Positions 35,995 through 45,005 of a stretch of DNA of 54,067 bases are shown here, one piece after another. The first letter of the stretch is position 1; each line of letters starts with the position of its first letter. The translations under genes and the position numbers were made by a program. The notes below the pieces were generated by a model, which searched no databases, was not told the origin of the DNA, and worked only from the letters and a program-made list of their open reading frames with translations. This stretch comes from Segatella copri (GTDB lineage Bacteria > Bacteroidota > Bacteroidia > Bacteroidales > Bacteroidaceae), in assembly GCF_009495355.1 (NCBI RefSeq), contig NZ_VZAD01000052.1, forward strand, positions 1 through 54,067. The letters run 5' to 3'.

Positions 35995-37206
35995 TTATTT
36001 ATAGATTTCAATATCATCGATTACAAGATATGCAGGAGCAGCAAAGCCATAACCATTGTCTTGATCCTTAGAGAACTCATAGTTAATTTTCAAGGTATTG
36101 ATTTTACCAAGAGAAGACAAGTCAACATAAGCCCAATCGGTCAAAGCTTTCTTACCATCCTGAATACGATACTTCACCATACCCTGAGAGATACCGGCAG
36201 CATCGAAGCCCTCGAATGTTACATCGATAAAGGTGTCATCAGTAGCTGACTGGTTGAAGCTATCGCCTTGTGTCAAAGAATGGAGGAAATAAGAGTTGTT
36301 GGTAATCCACAAACCCTTGACTTGGCGAGCAACACCATCCTGGAAGTCAAATACAGGACGAGAATCTGTTGCGAACTGGCTTCCATCGCTATAACCATAT
36401 GTTACAATGAAGTTATCACCAGAGTGAGCAGGAGTTTCTGTAGGCAGAGAAAGCTGCGTATTGGGGCCACCATTTGCAATATCACAATGATAATTAGAAA
36501 CAGCAGCTCCACCTGACCAATAAGCCCAACTACCATATGCATTATTCAACTTCGAGTGCAAAGATGTCACTTCGTCTGTCCACTCATAGACACCTTCGTC
36601 TTTAGAAAAGCCACCGCCATCAGCTCCATAAAGTAATGGACCACCATATTCAGGTGTATCAATCAAAGCACTCCACTTGCTGCCCTCGAAGTCAATCGTA
36701 CAATAAGGTGCCTCCTTGACAAGCCCCATCACGCTATACTGGGCAGTACGCTCATTGAAGACAACGAGCACTGAATCCTGCTGATAACCACTCTCGATAG
36801 TATAGAACTTAGTGCTTCCCTTAGTTGCAGTACCAGACACTGCGATAGGAGCATTAGCATCCCCCTCTGGACCGAAATAGAGGTCGGAACCTGTATTGGT
36901 GGTTGCCAGGAACTTGAAAGTATCATCAGCCTTCGGCATCAGTTTACCAGCCCACATATAGTCAGCGATAAGGCTCATGCCCTTGAACTGGAAAGTAGTT
37001 GCCTTACCAAAAAGGCTAACGCCCTTTAAGTTAGACTTATATACAGGAGCCTGAGCAGGCTGAGTTGGTTCATCATCGGTAACTGTGATGGTAGTGCTCT
37101 CCAAAGGGAAAGAATATTTCTGACCATTTGACTCAACTGTGAATGAAGTTTGCGCAGAGGCAACCAATGGCATTGCCATCAACAATGAAACAAATATCTT
37201 TTTCAT
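35995..37206 (-). CDS. DUF4465 surface protein of the B12 operon
   Basis: A 403-residue exported protein (signal peptide ending PLVASAQ). The mature part holds the DUF4465 hallmarks: a tryptophan/glycine segment GSWAYWSGGAAVSN, and VKGLWITNNSYFLHSL followed by a GDSF motif. DUF4465-type proteins recur beside btuB in Bacteroidota and are thought to be accessory cobalamin-capture proteins. Spacing to both neighbours is short (15 and 3 bases). Confidence 0.75.
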   Translation of the reverse strand: MKKIFVSLLMAMPLVASAQTSFTVESNGQKYSFPLESTTITVTDDEPTQPAQAPVYKSNLKGVSLFGKATTFQFKGMSLIADYMWAGKLMPKADDTFKFLATTNTGSDLYFGPEGDANAPIAVSGTATKGSTKFYTIESGYQQDSVLVVFNERTAQYSVMGLVKEAPYCTIDFEGSKWSALIDTPEYGGPLLYGADGGGFSKDEGVYEWTDEVTSLHSKLNNAYGSWAYWSGGAAVSNYHCDIANGGPNTQLSLPTETPAHSGDNFIVTYGYSDGSQFATDSRPVFDFQDGVARQVKGLWITNNSYFLHSLTQGDSFNQSATDDTFIDVTFEGFDAAGISQGMVKYRIQDGKKALTDWAYVDLSSLGKINTLKINYEFSKDQDNGYGFAAPAYLVIDDIEIYK

Positions 37207-37221
37207 ACTTTTCTAATTCTT

Positions 37222-37629
37222 TTACTTGATTACTTTTCTTGTTTTACCATTACTCTTGATGATATAGATTTTGCCCGGTACAATATGTGAGGCTTTTGTA
37301 CCATCTATATTGTAGATTTCCTCGACATTCTTGCCTTCAACAACTACGTTATCTTTGATTCCAGTAGGAGTGAAATCATGGCTTTCAGCTGTGATTTTCT
37401 CAACATCAGCACAGTCAGCCAAAACAAGTTGCTTGTTGTCAGCCATAGAGAGTACACATAGCTTTCCATCCTCGGTCTGAATCTTTGGTCGATCGGTGAA
37501 AGCCACATACTTGCTACCACCTGATTTAAGAGTCACGCATACCGCATTAAGCGTAGGTTTCTCTTCACCAGAGGCGAAAGCAGAAAGAGCAATGAAAGGC
37601 ATTGCCATCATAAGTAAATACTTTCTCAT
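37222..37629 (-). CDS. Small secreted protein of the B12 operon
   Basis: A 135-residue exported protein (signal peptide MRKYLLMMAMPFIALSAFAS). The first half is a small beta domain (VCVTLKSGGSKYVAFTDRPK). The C-terminus ends IYNIDGTKASHIVPGKIYII with a basic tail, like the tail on the 377-residue protein. It lies between the BtuG-like and DUF4465 genes. Function unknown; similar short proteins are frequent in Prevotella surface loci. Confidence 0.65.
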   Translation of the reverse strand: MRKYLLMMAMPFIALSAFASGEEKPTLNAVCVTLKSGGSKYVAFTDRPKIQTEDGKLCVLSMADNKQLVLADCADVEKITAESHDFTPTGIKDNVVVEGKNVEEIYNIDGTKASHIVPGKIYIIKSNGKTRKVIK

Positions 37630-37730
37630 AAATGAATTGTTTTTATGTTAATACTATGCCCTTACAGAGGGCGATTTTTCTTTATTTTAAAGTCACCTCA
37701 GAATCCCCAACATTTCATTAAAAATGTAAT

Positions 37731-38870
37731 TTATGGCAAAGCCAAGAAGTGGGCGGGATTCAAGCCATCCAAGTAATACCTGTTGAGTAGCTTGCCTTGT
37801 CGGTCGAACTCATATACATAGGCATTGGTGGCATAACTTCTCGCATCCGACACATAGAGATGTCCCGAAAATGGAGAGATGTAGATACCATAAGGCGACT
37901 GCATCTGCCGGATGACTTCCTCTGCACCAGCATATTCTGCCAGTCCCTCTTCCACTTGCATGGAAGGCAAGCTAATGGTATGTATAGAGTATTGATATTC
38001 ACCAGTATTATAGGAAAAGGCAGAACCTATGGTATAAAACTTTCCATCATACGTGCAGTTGTAGGTAGCTGGGAAATCAAATATTTTGAACTCCTCACTC
38101 TCCATGTTGAGCACTACAGACTTCGGTTCCACATCGTAGTAATCTCCACAAGAGTTGATGCAGATAAACTGTCCGCATTGCGACATCTTACCATAGAGAT
38201 TGATGCAACCCGTGTCAATGCGCTTGAGTTCCTTCATCGTCTGGGCATCTATCACCGAAATGGTAGATTCATATTCATGCCCCTCTTGGAAAGAATACCC
38301 TCCGGTATTAGCTACGAAAAGACGCCCCTTGTAATAGGCAATGCCCTCCGGCTCATAACCCACATGGCAGGTATCCACGATTTCCTTCGTTCTCACATCC
38401 ACCTTCGCCACATAACCATGGTTGGCATACGAGGTACAATAGAGGTAGTCGCCATCTGTAGCCAACTTGCGATTGTTCGGGATGTCTTCGGTGGCAGCTA
38501 TTGCCCTTCCATCAGGATAGATATACTGGATGATGTTCGACCAGTTCACAGAGATGGCTATCAAGGTATCGTTTACCTGAATGATGTCATTGCCTGTGTC
38601 ACCCAGACGATGCTTTGGATTTTGCTTCTGATACCACTTGTTGACGAGCGTTCCCTGATCGAGATAAGAGATGCAGGAGTTGTCCATGCCCCATAATCCC
38701 TCACAGAGTATCAAGAGCTTGTCCTCCGTCTTCGTAGGTGTAGAGATGACGACTTCATCGTTCACCTCCATACGGCAGCCCGAAAGTAAGATAACCAGCA
38801 TCACTAGACAAATACCCCATCTGCCTCTGTGTTCTTGCCAGCCTTTATTTTTTATCAATTGAATCTTCAT
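37731..38870 (-). CDS. btuG: BtuG-like surface beta-propeller lipoprotein
   Basis: A 379-residue lipoprotein (lipobox LLSGC, lipid Cys32). The mature protein is a seven-bladed beta-propeller of the YncE/NHL type: blades show VRTKEIVDTCHVGYEPEGIA, GRLFVANTGGYS and SPFSGHLYVSDARSY. In Bacteroides thetaiotaomicron BtuG sits on the cell surface on top of BtuB and binds cobalamin extremely tightly. Position right after btuB supports the same role here. Confidence 0.85.
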   Translation of the reverse strand: MKIQLIKNKGWQEHRGRWGICLVMLVILLSGCRMEVNDEVVISTPTKTEDKLLILCEGLWGMDNSCISYLDQGTLVNKWYQKQNPKHRLGDTGNDIIQVNDTLIAISVNWSNIIQYIYPDGRAIAATEDIPNNRKLATDGDYLYCTSYANHGYVAKVDVRTKEIVDTCHVGYEPEGIAYYKGRLFVANTGGYSFQEGHEYESTISVIDAQTMKELKRIDTGCINLYGKMSQCGQFICINSCGDYYDVEPKSVVLNMESEEFKIFDFPATYNCTYDGKFYTIGSAFSYNTGEYQYSIHTISLPSMQVEEGLAEYAGAEEVIRQMQSPYGIYISPFSGHLYVSDARSYATNAYVYEFDRQGKLLNRYYLDGLNPAHFLALP

Positions 38871-38951
38871 TCCAATCTTGAATTATTTGCAAGAGAATTA
38901 TCTTTCCCTTCGGCCGATGACCGTTGGTTCTTCACTCTTGGTTCTTCACTT

Positions 38952-40865
38952 TTAAAGTTCAAACTTCACCGTACATTTCCAGTTTCTTCCTGGCATCGGA
39001 TAGCGTTTCACCACCTCATGCCGAGAATCGGTCAGATTGTTGCATTCAAGGGTCGTTTGCAACACATACTTCCCTATCTTGAATCGCTTGTTCAACTTCA
39101 AGTCTATCGTGTACCAATCGCCCAACAGGTCGTCGGCATTATTGGACACCAACGCAAAGCGCTCACCTGTATAAAGGAATGAGGTGCAGAGCGAATAGGA
39201 ATCATATCCCAAGTCAAGAATGACCGAACCCGAATGCATCGGTGAGTACGGAATGTAATTCTTGTACTCAGGATCGGAAGGCATCGTATAGTCCTTGTCT
39301 ATCTGATAGGTATAGTTGGCATTAGCCGCCAATGAGAACTTGCCCCAGTCCTGATTATACCCACCAGAGAAAGATGCACCATACGACTTCACCTTGCCAA
39401 AGTTGACCATCGACCATCTGAACTGGCATTTCATCGGGATGGCAACAATCTTGTCGCTTATCTCGTTGTAATAGGCGTCAAGGGCCAGGTGCAGATGTTT
39501 GCCGCGATAGTCGACTCCCGCATCCCATTGCGAGGTGTATTCGGGCTGCAACTGGGTGTTGCCCACCAAGGTATAGTACAGGTCGTTGAGCGTGGGCACA
39601 CGGAAGATGCGCTTGTGGAAAGCCCTGAGGATCCACCCGCCCTTTTTATACGAGAGCAGGAACATGGGCGTGAGCTTCTGCATGGCGTCAGCCTGTGCCA
39701 CGGTATGATCCTGCACATGGGTGTAGAGCAGCGCCACATTGGCCTCCCATCCCTTGTACGAACCGATGAGCGAGAGGAGCGACTTGGAGTCGATGCGATA
39801 AACGTAGTTGAAGCGATAGACATCGCAGTCGAGGTCGGACCATCGCAGGTCTGTACTCGCTGTCAGCGAGAGATAGGTACTGTTGTAAGAGCCAGCCACA
39901 GAGGCGTATAAGTCCTGTTGGGTGTAGTGATTGTTGCAGTACATAGCGGCAGCATTGGTCGATGGGTCCTGCAGATAATGCAGATAGTCGAACGCATACT
40001 TCATGTTGGCCTTCAGACCGAAACGGCTCCACAATTTCTTGTACGAAGCCTGTGCGAAGAAATTCTGATCCCATTGCCGGTCTGTGGAATCCCATTGGTC
40101 GGAGAGTCGCCTGACGACAGGACCTGGCAAGCCCCTTTCGGAGTTATAATAATAGGTGTGGACCGACAGTCCCCGATAGAAGCCTGCTGCCTCAAGCCGG
40201 TAGAAGGTGATGTCGGAATTGTGACGGCGCCCTATCGTGTCTTCCGAAGCCGACTGGAACCGGAACTTATAGTCGCCGTCGCTGTGCTGATATTCGCCAT
40301 CTACAAAGAGCCAGTTCTTCAAGGCGAAATAGAGCTTGGCTTTCTGCAGTCCAAACGATCCCAGTCCGTACTCGCCCGTCAGCATAGTGCGGTCGGGACG
40401 ACGGGTCTGCATATAGACCGTAGCAGCCGAGGCGTACTCGGAAGCCGACTGCAGACGCTCGTTCCTGTTGGCGTTGTATAGCGACACAGACTCCATGTTG
40501 GACAAAGAGTACTTGCCCAAATCCACCTGTCCGTTCTGTGCGTTGGTGATACGAATGCCGTCGAGATACACGCCGACATGCTGCGATCCGAGCGACCGCA
40601 CGTTGACGGTCTTCAGTCCGCCCAGTCCACCATAGTCTTTGATCTGCACGCCCGAGAAATACTTCAGGGCATCGGCCACGGAGGTGGTAGACAGGTTCTG
40701 CAGCATCTCGCCCTGGAGGGTCTGACTGGGTGTAAGGTAATGAGGGCGCTCGCCCACACACACCACCTCGTCGAGCGAGAGCGTGTCGCGATGAATCGTA
40801 CCTACATTCTGCGCATGACAGGGCATCACACAGAGGCACAATAATCCTTTGCAGATTTTCTTCAT
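38952..40865 (-). CDS. btuB: TonB-dependent vitamin B12 receptor BtuB
   Basis: Outer-membrane active transporter for cobalamin. The 637 residues have a signal peptide (ends MPCHAQ), a TonB-box-like stretch TLSLDEVVCVG, a plug domain (SVADALKYFSGVQIKDYGG, then VRSLGSQHVGVYLDGIRI), and a 22-strand barrel ending in WKCTVKFEL with terminal aromatic/hydrophobic residues. It is the first gene after the cobalamin riboswitch, about 130 bases downstream, and the BtuG-like gene follows after 81 bases. Confidence 0.92.
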   Translation of the reverse strand: MKKICKGLLCLCVMPCHAQNVGTIHRDTLSLDEVVCVGERPHYLTPSQTLQGEMLQNLSTTSVADALKYFSGVQIKDYGGLGGLKTVNVRSLGSQHVGVYLDGIRITNAQNGQVDLGKYSLSNMESVSLYNANRNERLQSASEYASAATVYMQTRRPDRTMLTGEYGLGSFGLQKAKLYFALKNWLFVDGEYQHSDGDYKFRFQSASEDTIGRRHNSDITFYRLEAAGFYRGLSVHTYYYNSERGLPGPVVRRLSDQWDSTDRQWDQNFFAQASYKKLWSRFGLKANMKYAFDYLHYLQDPSTNAAAMYCNNHYTQQDLYASVAGSYNSTYLSLTASTDLRWSDLDCDVYRFNYVYRIDSKSLLSLIGSYKGWEANVALLYTHVQDHTVAQADAMQKLTPMFLLSYKKGGWILRAFHKRIFRVPTLNDLYYTLVGNTQLQPEYTSQWDAGVDYRGKHLHLALDAYYNEISDKIVAIPMKCQFRWSMVNFGKVKSYGASFSGGYNQDWGKFSLAANANYTYQIDKDYTMPSDPEYKNYIPYSPMHSGSVILDLGYDSYSLCTSFLYTGERFALVSNNADDLLGDWYTIDLKLNKRFKIGKYVLQTTLECNNLTDSRHEVVKRYPMPGRNWKCTVKFEL

Positions 40866-40994
40866 CTTATCCTAAAAAACTTAATGGTTCTCCATCCCAA
40901 AACCTAACCCACGAGGCGGGATAGAATCATAGACAGAAAGCGTAAATACTTATAGTATGCTGATTGATACATACAGTGAGCACACACATTGTCT

Positions 40995-41170
40995 CTCTAT
41001 GGCAACGGCAGGTCTTCTGGCTCGCGTCGTCAAACTCGTTCAAGCGGTCTTCCCGAAAAAATGTCAGTGACCATCATGCTTGCCCAATAAGACGCATACA
41101 GCAGCGGGACTGCTCAGGCTTCTCACCTGATTCCCTTTTCATCGCAACACCTCCTATTGCCTCAGCGGAA
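40995..41170 (-). ncRNA. Cobalamin riboswitch upstream of btuB
   Basis: On the minus strand the conserved core is plain: AAAAGGGAATCAGGTGAGAA, then GCCTGAGCAGTCCCGCTGCT within about 41100-41145, matching the B12-box family pattern (GGGAA..GGTG.AA..CC....CAGTCCCGC..CTGT). The 3' part, GCCAGAAGACCTGCCG at 41021-41006, closes the structure. Binding of cobalamin should block expression of the operon. The boundaries are approximate. Confidence 0.92.
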
Positions 41171-41199
41171 CGAAGATAGTTGCGAACCAATTGCGGGTG

Positions 41200-41230
41200 C
41201 AAAGGTAAATAAAAAATATGAACCCGCCAA
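41200..41230 (-). promoter_or_regulatory. Promoter of the B12 operon
   Basis: A TTG at 41230-41228, 20 bases, then TACCTTTG at 41207-41200 on the minus strand. Transcription would begin near 41193, just before the riboswitch. Confidence 0.6.
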
Positions 41231-41330
41231 GGTTTCTTGTTTATTTTTGTTAAAAACTTTCAAGCATAATAAACCATTTACCCGAATTGTCATCTTTTTT
41301 AAGTGTAAGTCGCGAGGGGACAAGAAATCT

Positions 41331-41475
41331 CAGGAGTTAAGGAGTTAAGAAGTTAAGACAAATGCTTCAGTGGACTTAAGATTAAGCTCTAAACATTATA
41401 CATCAAGGCTATTGGCTTTAACTTCTAACGACCGAAGGGAGTGATAACTTCTTTAACTTCTATAACTTCTGAATT
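41331..41475. repeat. Short repeats forming inverted arms before tolC
   Basis: Repeats of (G/A)GAGTTAA (AGGAGTTAAGGAGTTAAG) at 41331-41358 face repeats of TAACTTCT at 41441-41470, so the two clusters are roughly complementary. They lie in the 41231-41517 gap between the divergent B12 and efflux operons. No gene is seen there. Confidence 0.5.
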
Positions 41476-41517
41476 TGCGAAAGTTCAATAGATATCAATA
41501 AATAATATATATTAAGG

Positions 41518-42861
41518 ATGAGAAAAGTAAAAACAATCACAAAGGCAATCGTAGGCTTGATGATAGCCTCAATGCCCTTCTCGGCAGAGGCACGTCAATG
41601 GAGTCTGAAAGACTGCATCGACTACGCCCTGGCCAACAACATCTCGTTGCAGAAAACACGTTTGCAGGCACAGAGTGCCCACGAGGACTATCTGCAGTCG
41701 AAGGCAGCCTTGTTGCCATCGCTCAGCGCTTCTACCAACCAGAATGTCAACTACACGCCATGGGTAGCCAACGGCATCTCTGGTGACGGATACTCCAAGG
41801 CTTCCATCGACAAGGTGTACTACAACGGCACGTACAGCGTGATGGGCAACTACACCCTTTACGACGGCGGCAAGCGACAGGCGCAGGTGAAGCTCAACAA
41901 ACTGGCGGGCGAGGCTGCACAACTCGATTCTGCCACACAGGCTGCCAAACTGCAGGAGCAGATAGCCCAGCTCTACGTCCAGATACTCTACTCCACCGAG
42001 GCCATCAACGTGAACCAGGAGAGCTATCAGTCGAGCTTGGAGAACGAGAACCGTGGCAAGGAGATGGTGAAGATCGGCAAGATGTCGAAAGCCGACTTGG
42101 CTCAGCTCACCGCTCAGAGAGCACAAGATGAATACAACATTGTGGAGGCAAAGAACAATGTGAGAAACTACAAGCGACAACTCAAGGAACTGTTGCAGAT
42201 AACCGACGAAGAGGCTTTCGACGTAGTAATGCCCAACACGGCCGAGGCGATGGCGCTGGCTGAGATTCCTGCCCTGCAAAGTGTTTACACGGCTGCTCTC
42301 GACCGTCGACCCGAGATGAAGGTTTATCAGAACCAGTTGGCACAGAACGACCTGGACGTGAAGATAGCCAAGGCTGGCAAACTGCCAACCATCGGTTTGA
42401 ATGCAGGATTGTCTACGAGTACAACTTCCATGAATACAAACAGTTGGGGTTCACAGATAAAGAACAACTTCAATGTGGGCGGTGGTTTCAGCGTGAGCAT
42501 TCCGCTCTTCGACAACCGACAGACAAAGACAGCTGTCAACAAGGCTTGCATCCAGCAACAACAGATTCTTCTCGACATGAAGAACGAGCAGACACAGCTC
42601 TACTCCACCATCGAGAACTACTGGCTGCAGGCCAACACCAACCAGAGCCAATACCAGGCTGCCAAAGTGAGCCGCGAGAGCGCACAGGAAAGCTACAACC
42701 TGCTGAGCGAGCAGTTCCGCTTAGGTCTGAAGAACATCGTGGAACTTCGCACGGGCAAGGACAACCTGTTGCGTGCCCAGCAGAACGAGTTGCAGGCAAA
42801 ATACCTCGCTATCCTCAACCTCGACATGCTGAAGTTCTATCAGCAAGGAAGAATCTTGTAA
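41518..42861 (+). CDS. TolC-family outer-membrane efflux protein
   Basis: A 447-residue exported protein (signal peptide ending SAEARQ) with two homologous TolC halves, rich in long amphipathic helices (DYALANNISLQKTRLQAQSA; later SQYQAAKVSRESAQESYNLL). TolC-type trimers form the outer-membrane duct of tripartite pumps. It is the first gene of a four-gene efflux operon with the MacA- and MacB-type proteins downstream. Confidence 0.92.
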   Translation: MRKVKTITKAIVGLMIASMPFSAEARQWSLKDCIDYALANNISLQKTRLQAQSAHEDYLQSKAALLPSLSASTNQNVNYTPWVANGISGDGYSKASIDKVYYNGTYSVMGNYTLYDGGKRQAQVKLNKLAGEAAQLDSATQAAKLQEQIAQLYVQILYSTEAINVNQESYQSSLENENRGKEMVKIGKMSKADLAQLTAQRAQDEYNIVEAKNNVRNYKRQLKELLQITDEEAFDVVMPNTAEAMALAEIPALQSVYTAALDRRPEMKVYQNQLAQNDLDVKIAKAGKLPTIGLNAGLSTSTTSMNTNSWGSQIKNNFNVGGGFSVSIPLFDNRQTKTAVNKACIQQQQILLDMKNEQTQLYSTIENYWLQANTNQSQYQAAKVSRESAQESYNLLSEQFRLGLKNIVELRTGKDNLLRAQQNELQAKYLAILNLDMLKFYQQGRIL

Positions 42862-42926
42862 AGGTAAAAAGGTAAAAGAGTAAAAAGGTAAAAAGGTAAA
42901 AAAGTAAAAAAGTAAAAAAGTAAAAA
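42861..42926. repeat. 8-bp microsatellite between tolC and the adaptor gene
   Basis: About eight tandem copies of a unit like GGTAAAAA, with slight drift to GTAAAAAA, occupy nearly the whole 73-base gap and end 8 bases before the ATG at 42935. Slippage here would alter the distance to the start of the adaptor gene but not any reading frame. Confidence 0.85.
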
Positions 42927-42934
42927 CATTCAAT

Positions 42935-44119
42935 ATGAAAAAGCTGAAGATAAGCAAAGTTTGGATTGCCATGACAGTCGTGGTAATCATAGCCGTGGCT
43001 GCCTGGGCACTCTCAGGCGGAAAGGAAAAGGAAGAAATCAACTTCAAACAGGAGAAGGTGAGTCTGCAGACCCTGCAGAACAGCGTGACTGCCACTGGTA
43101 CCATCGAGGCGGTGACAAGTGTCACCGTGGGTACACAGGTATCAGGTATTGTCAACAAACTCTACGTTGACTACAACAGCCAGGTGAAGAAGGGCCAGGT
43201 CATCGCCGAACTCGACAAGACCAATCTGCTGAGCGAGCTCAACACCGCCAAGGCCAACATGGCAAGCGCCCAGAGTCAGCTCAACTACCAGAGCGCCAAC
43301 ATGAAGCGCTATCAGACCCTCTACCAGAAAGGACTCGTCAGCGCCGACGACTATGAGAACGCCCTCCTCACCTATCGACAGGCCAAGGAGGAGGTGGCCA
43401 CAGCCAAGGAGCAGGTGCAACGTGCGCAGACCAACTTAGGCTACGCCACCATCACCTCGCCTATCGACGGAACCGTTATCTCGAAGAGTGTGGAGGAAGG
43501 TCAGACCGTGGCTGCCAGTTTCAACACTCCTGAGCTCTTCACCATCGCCAAAGACCTGACCAACATGCAGGTAGTAGCCGACGTGGACGAGGCTGACATA
43601 GGTGCTGTGAAGGAGGGCGACCGCGTTACCTTCACCGTCGACGCTTATCCCGACGACACCTTCGAGGGTACGGTGAAGCAGGTGCGTCTGCAGGCCACGA
43701 CAACCAACAACGTGGTAACCTACGAGGTGGTGATCAGCGCACAGAATGCCGATCTGAAACTGAAACCGGGACTCACCGCCAATGTCACCATCTACACGCA
43801 GGAACGTACTGGCGTACTGGCTGTAGCCAACAAGGCGCTGCGCTTCACACCTACCAAGGAAACCGTAGGCAAAGACATGAAGATAGTTGACTGCAAGGGC
43901 AAGAACAAGGTGTGGACCCTCGACGGCAAAACCCTTACCGCTCACCCAGTGAGCATCGGTCAGACCGACGGAATGCATACAGAGATAACAAAGGGACTGA
44001 AGGCCGGTCAGCAGATTGTGACCGAAATCGTGGTGAACACACCCGAGGACGACAGCGACGACCAGCAGCAAAGCCAGGGACTGATTAGCGGACCGGGTCC
44101 AAGGGGAAAGAAGAAGTAA
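42935..44119 (+). CDS. macA: MacA/HlyD-type periplasmic adaptor
   Basis: A 394-residue membrane-fusion protein linking the MacB transporter to TolC. One N-terminal membrane anchor (WIAMTVVVIIAVAAWAL), a split lipoyl domain (VTVGTQVSGIVNKLYVDYN and TITSPIDGTVISKSVEEGQT), a helical hairpin between them, a beta-barrel domain and a C-terminal membrane-proximal domain. Complete length for the family. It is followed after 75 bases by the ATPase gene. Confidence 0.92.
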   Translation: MKKLKISKVWIAMTVVVIIAVAAWALSGGKEKEEINFKQEKVSLQTLQNSVTATGTIEAVTSVTVGTQVSGIVNKLYVDYNSQVKKGQVIAELDKTNLLSELNTAKANMASAQSQLNYQSANMKRYQTLYQKGLVSADDYENALLTYRQAKEEVATAKEQVQRAQTNLGYATITSPIDGTVISKSVEEGQTVAASFNTPELFTIAKDLTNMQVVADVDEADIGAVKEGDRVTFTVDAYPDDTFEGTVKQVRLQATTTNNVVTYEVVISAQNADLKLKPGLTANVTIYTQERTGVLAVANKALRFTPTKETVGKDMKIVDCKGKNKVWTLDGKTLTAHPVSIGQTDGMHTEITKGLKAGQQIVTEIVVNTPEDDSDDQQQSQGLISGPGPRGKKK

Positions 44120-44194
44120 GGGTTTGCTGTCACTTCTCAACCCAGCTAAAGTTTATTCTGAACCCAGCGAAAGTTCAATAAAAGTACAATCATC

Positions 44195-44977
44195 ATGTCA
44201 GAAAACATAGAAAACAAAGCCAGCCAAGACCAGAAGAAGGTCGTGATAGAGCTCGACAACGTAAGGCGCGACTTCCTCGTAGGCGACGAGACGGTTCATG
44301 CCCTCAAGGGCGTGAGCTTCAAGATCTACGAGGGCGAGTTTGTCACCATCATGGGTAAGTCGGGATCGGGCAAGTCTACCCTGCTCAACCAGTTGGGTTG
44401 TCTCGACACCCCATCGAGTGGCGAATACTACCTCGACGGCGTGTCGGTACGCACCATGTCGCGTTCGGAGCGTGCCGTGCTGCGCAACCGCAAGATAGGT
44501 TTTATCTTTCAGAACTATAACCTCCTGCCCAAGACCACGAGCGTGGAGAATGTGGAACTGCCCTTGATGTACAACCCCTCGGTAACAGCCGAGGAGCGCA
44601 AGCAGAGGGCGATAGAGGCGCTGAAGGCCGTAGGACTGGGCGAACGTCTCTATCACAAGAGCAACCAGATGTCGGGTGGACAGATGCAGCGTGTGGCCAT
44701 AGCCCGCGCCCTGGTCAACAACCCAGCCGTCATCCTTGCCGATGAGGCAACGGGCAACCTCGACACACGTACAAGTTTCGAGATTCTCGTGCTCTTCCAG
44801 AAGCTCTACGCTGAGGGACGTACCATCATCTTCGTGACCCACAACCCCGATATTGCCAACTATTCGAGCCGTAACATCGAGTTGCGCGACGGTCACATCA
44901 TCAGCGACGAGTACAATCCGCACATCCTCTCTGCCGCAGAGGGTCTCGCTGCCCTGCCGGCGAATACGGATGAGTAA
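44195..44977 (+). CDS. macB: MacB-type ABC transporter ATPase
   Basis: A 260-residue nucleotide-binding subunit of the MacB/LolD family. Walker [11 protein letters not shown]-loop [11 protein letters not shown], signature [15 protein letters not shown] and Walker [13 protein letters not shown] are all present, followed by the H-loop FVTHNPD. In E. coli MacB the ATPase is fused to the permease; here it is a separate gene, as commonly seen in Bacteroidota. It starts between the adaptor and permease genes on the same strand. Confidence 0.94.
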   Translation: MSENIENKASQDQKKVVIELDNVRRDFLVGDETVHALKGVSFKIYEGEFVTIMGKSGSGKSTLLNQLGCLDTPSSGEYYLDGVSVRTMSRSERAVLRNRKIGFIFQNYNLLPKTTSVENVELPLMYNPSVTAEERKQRAIEALKAVGLGERLYHKSNQMSGGQMQRVAIARALVNNPAVILADEATGNLDTRTSFEILVLFQKLYAEGRTIIFVTHNPDIANYSSRNIELRDGHIISDEYNPHILSAAEGLAALPANTDE

Positions 44978-45005
44978 TTTTTCAATATTAATGATTTAAA
45001 ATGCG

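Noticed and set aside
40267..40839. 190-codon minus-strand frame inside btuB
   Set aside because: Overlaps the plug and early barrel of BtuB in another frame; no independent evidence.
41331..41475. Terminator hairpin between the B12 and efflux operons
   Set aside because: The complementary repeat clusters are about 85 bases apart and imperfect, and the operons diverge here, so no terminator is expected.
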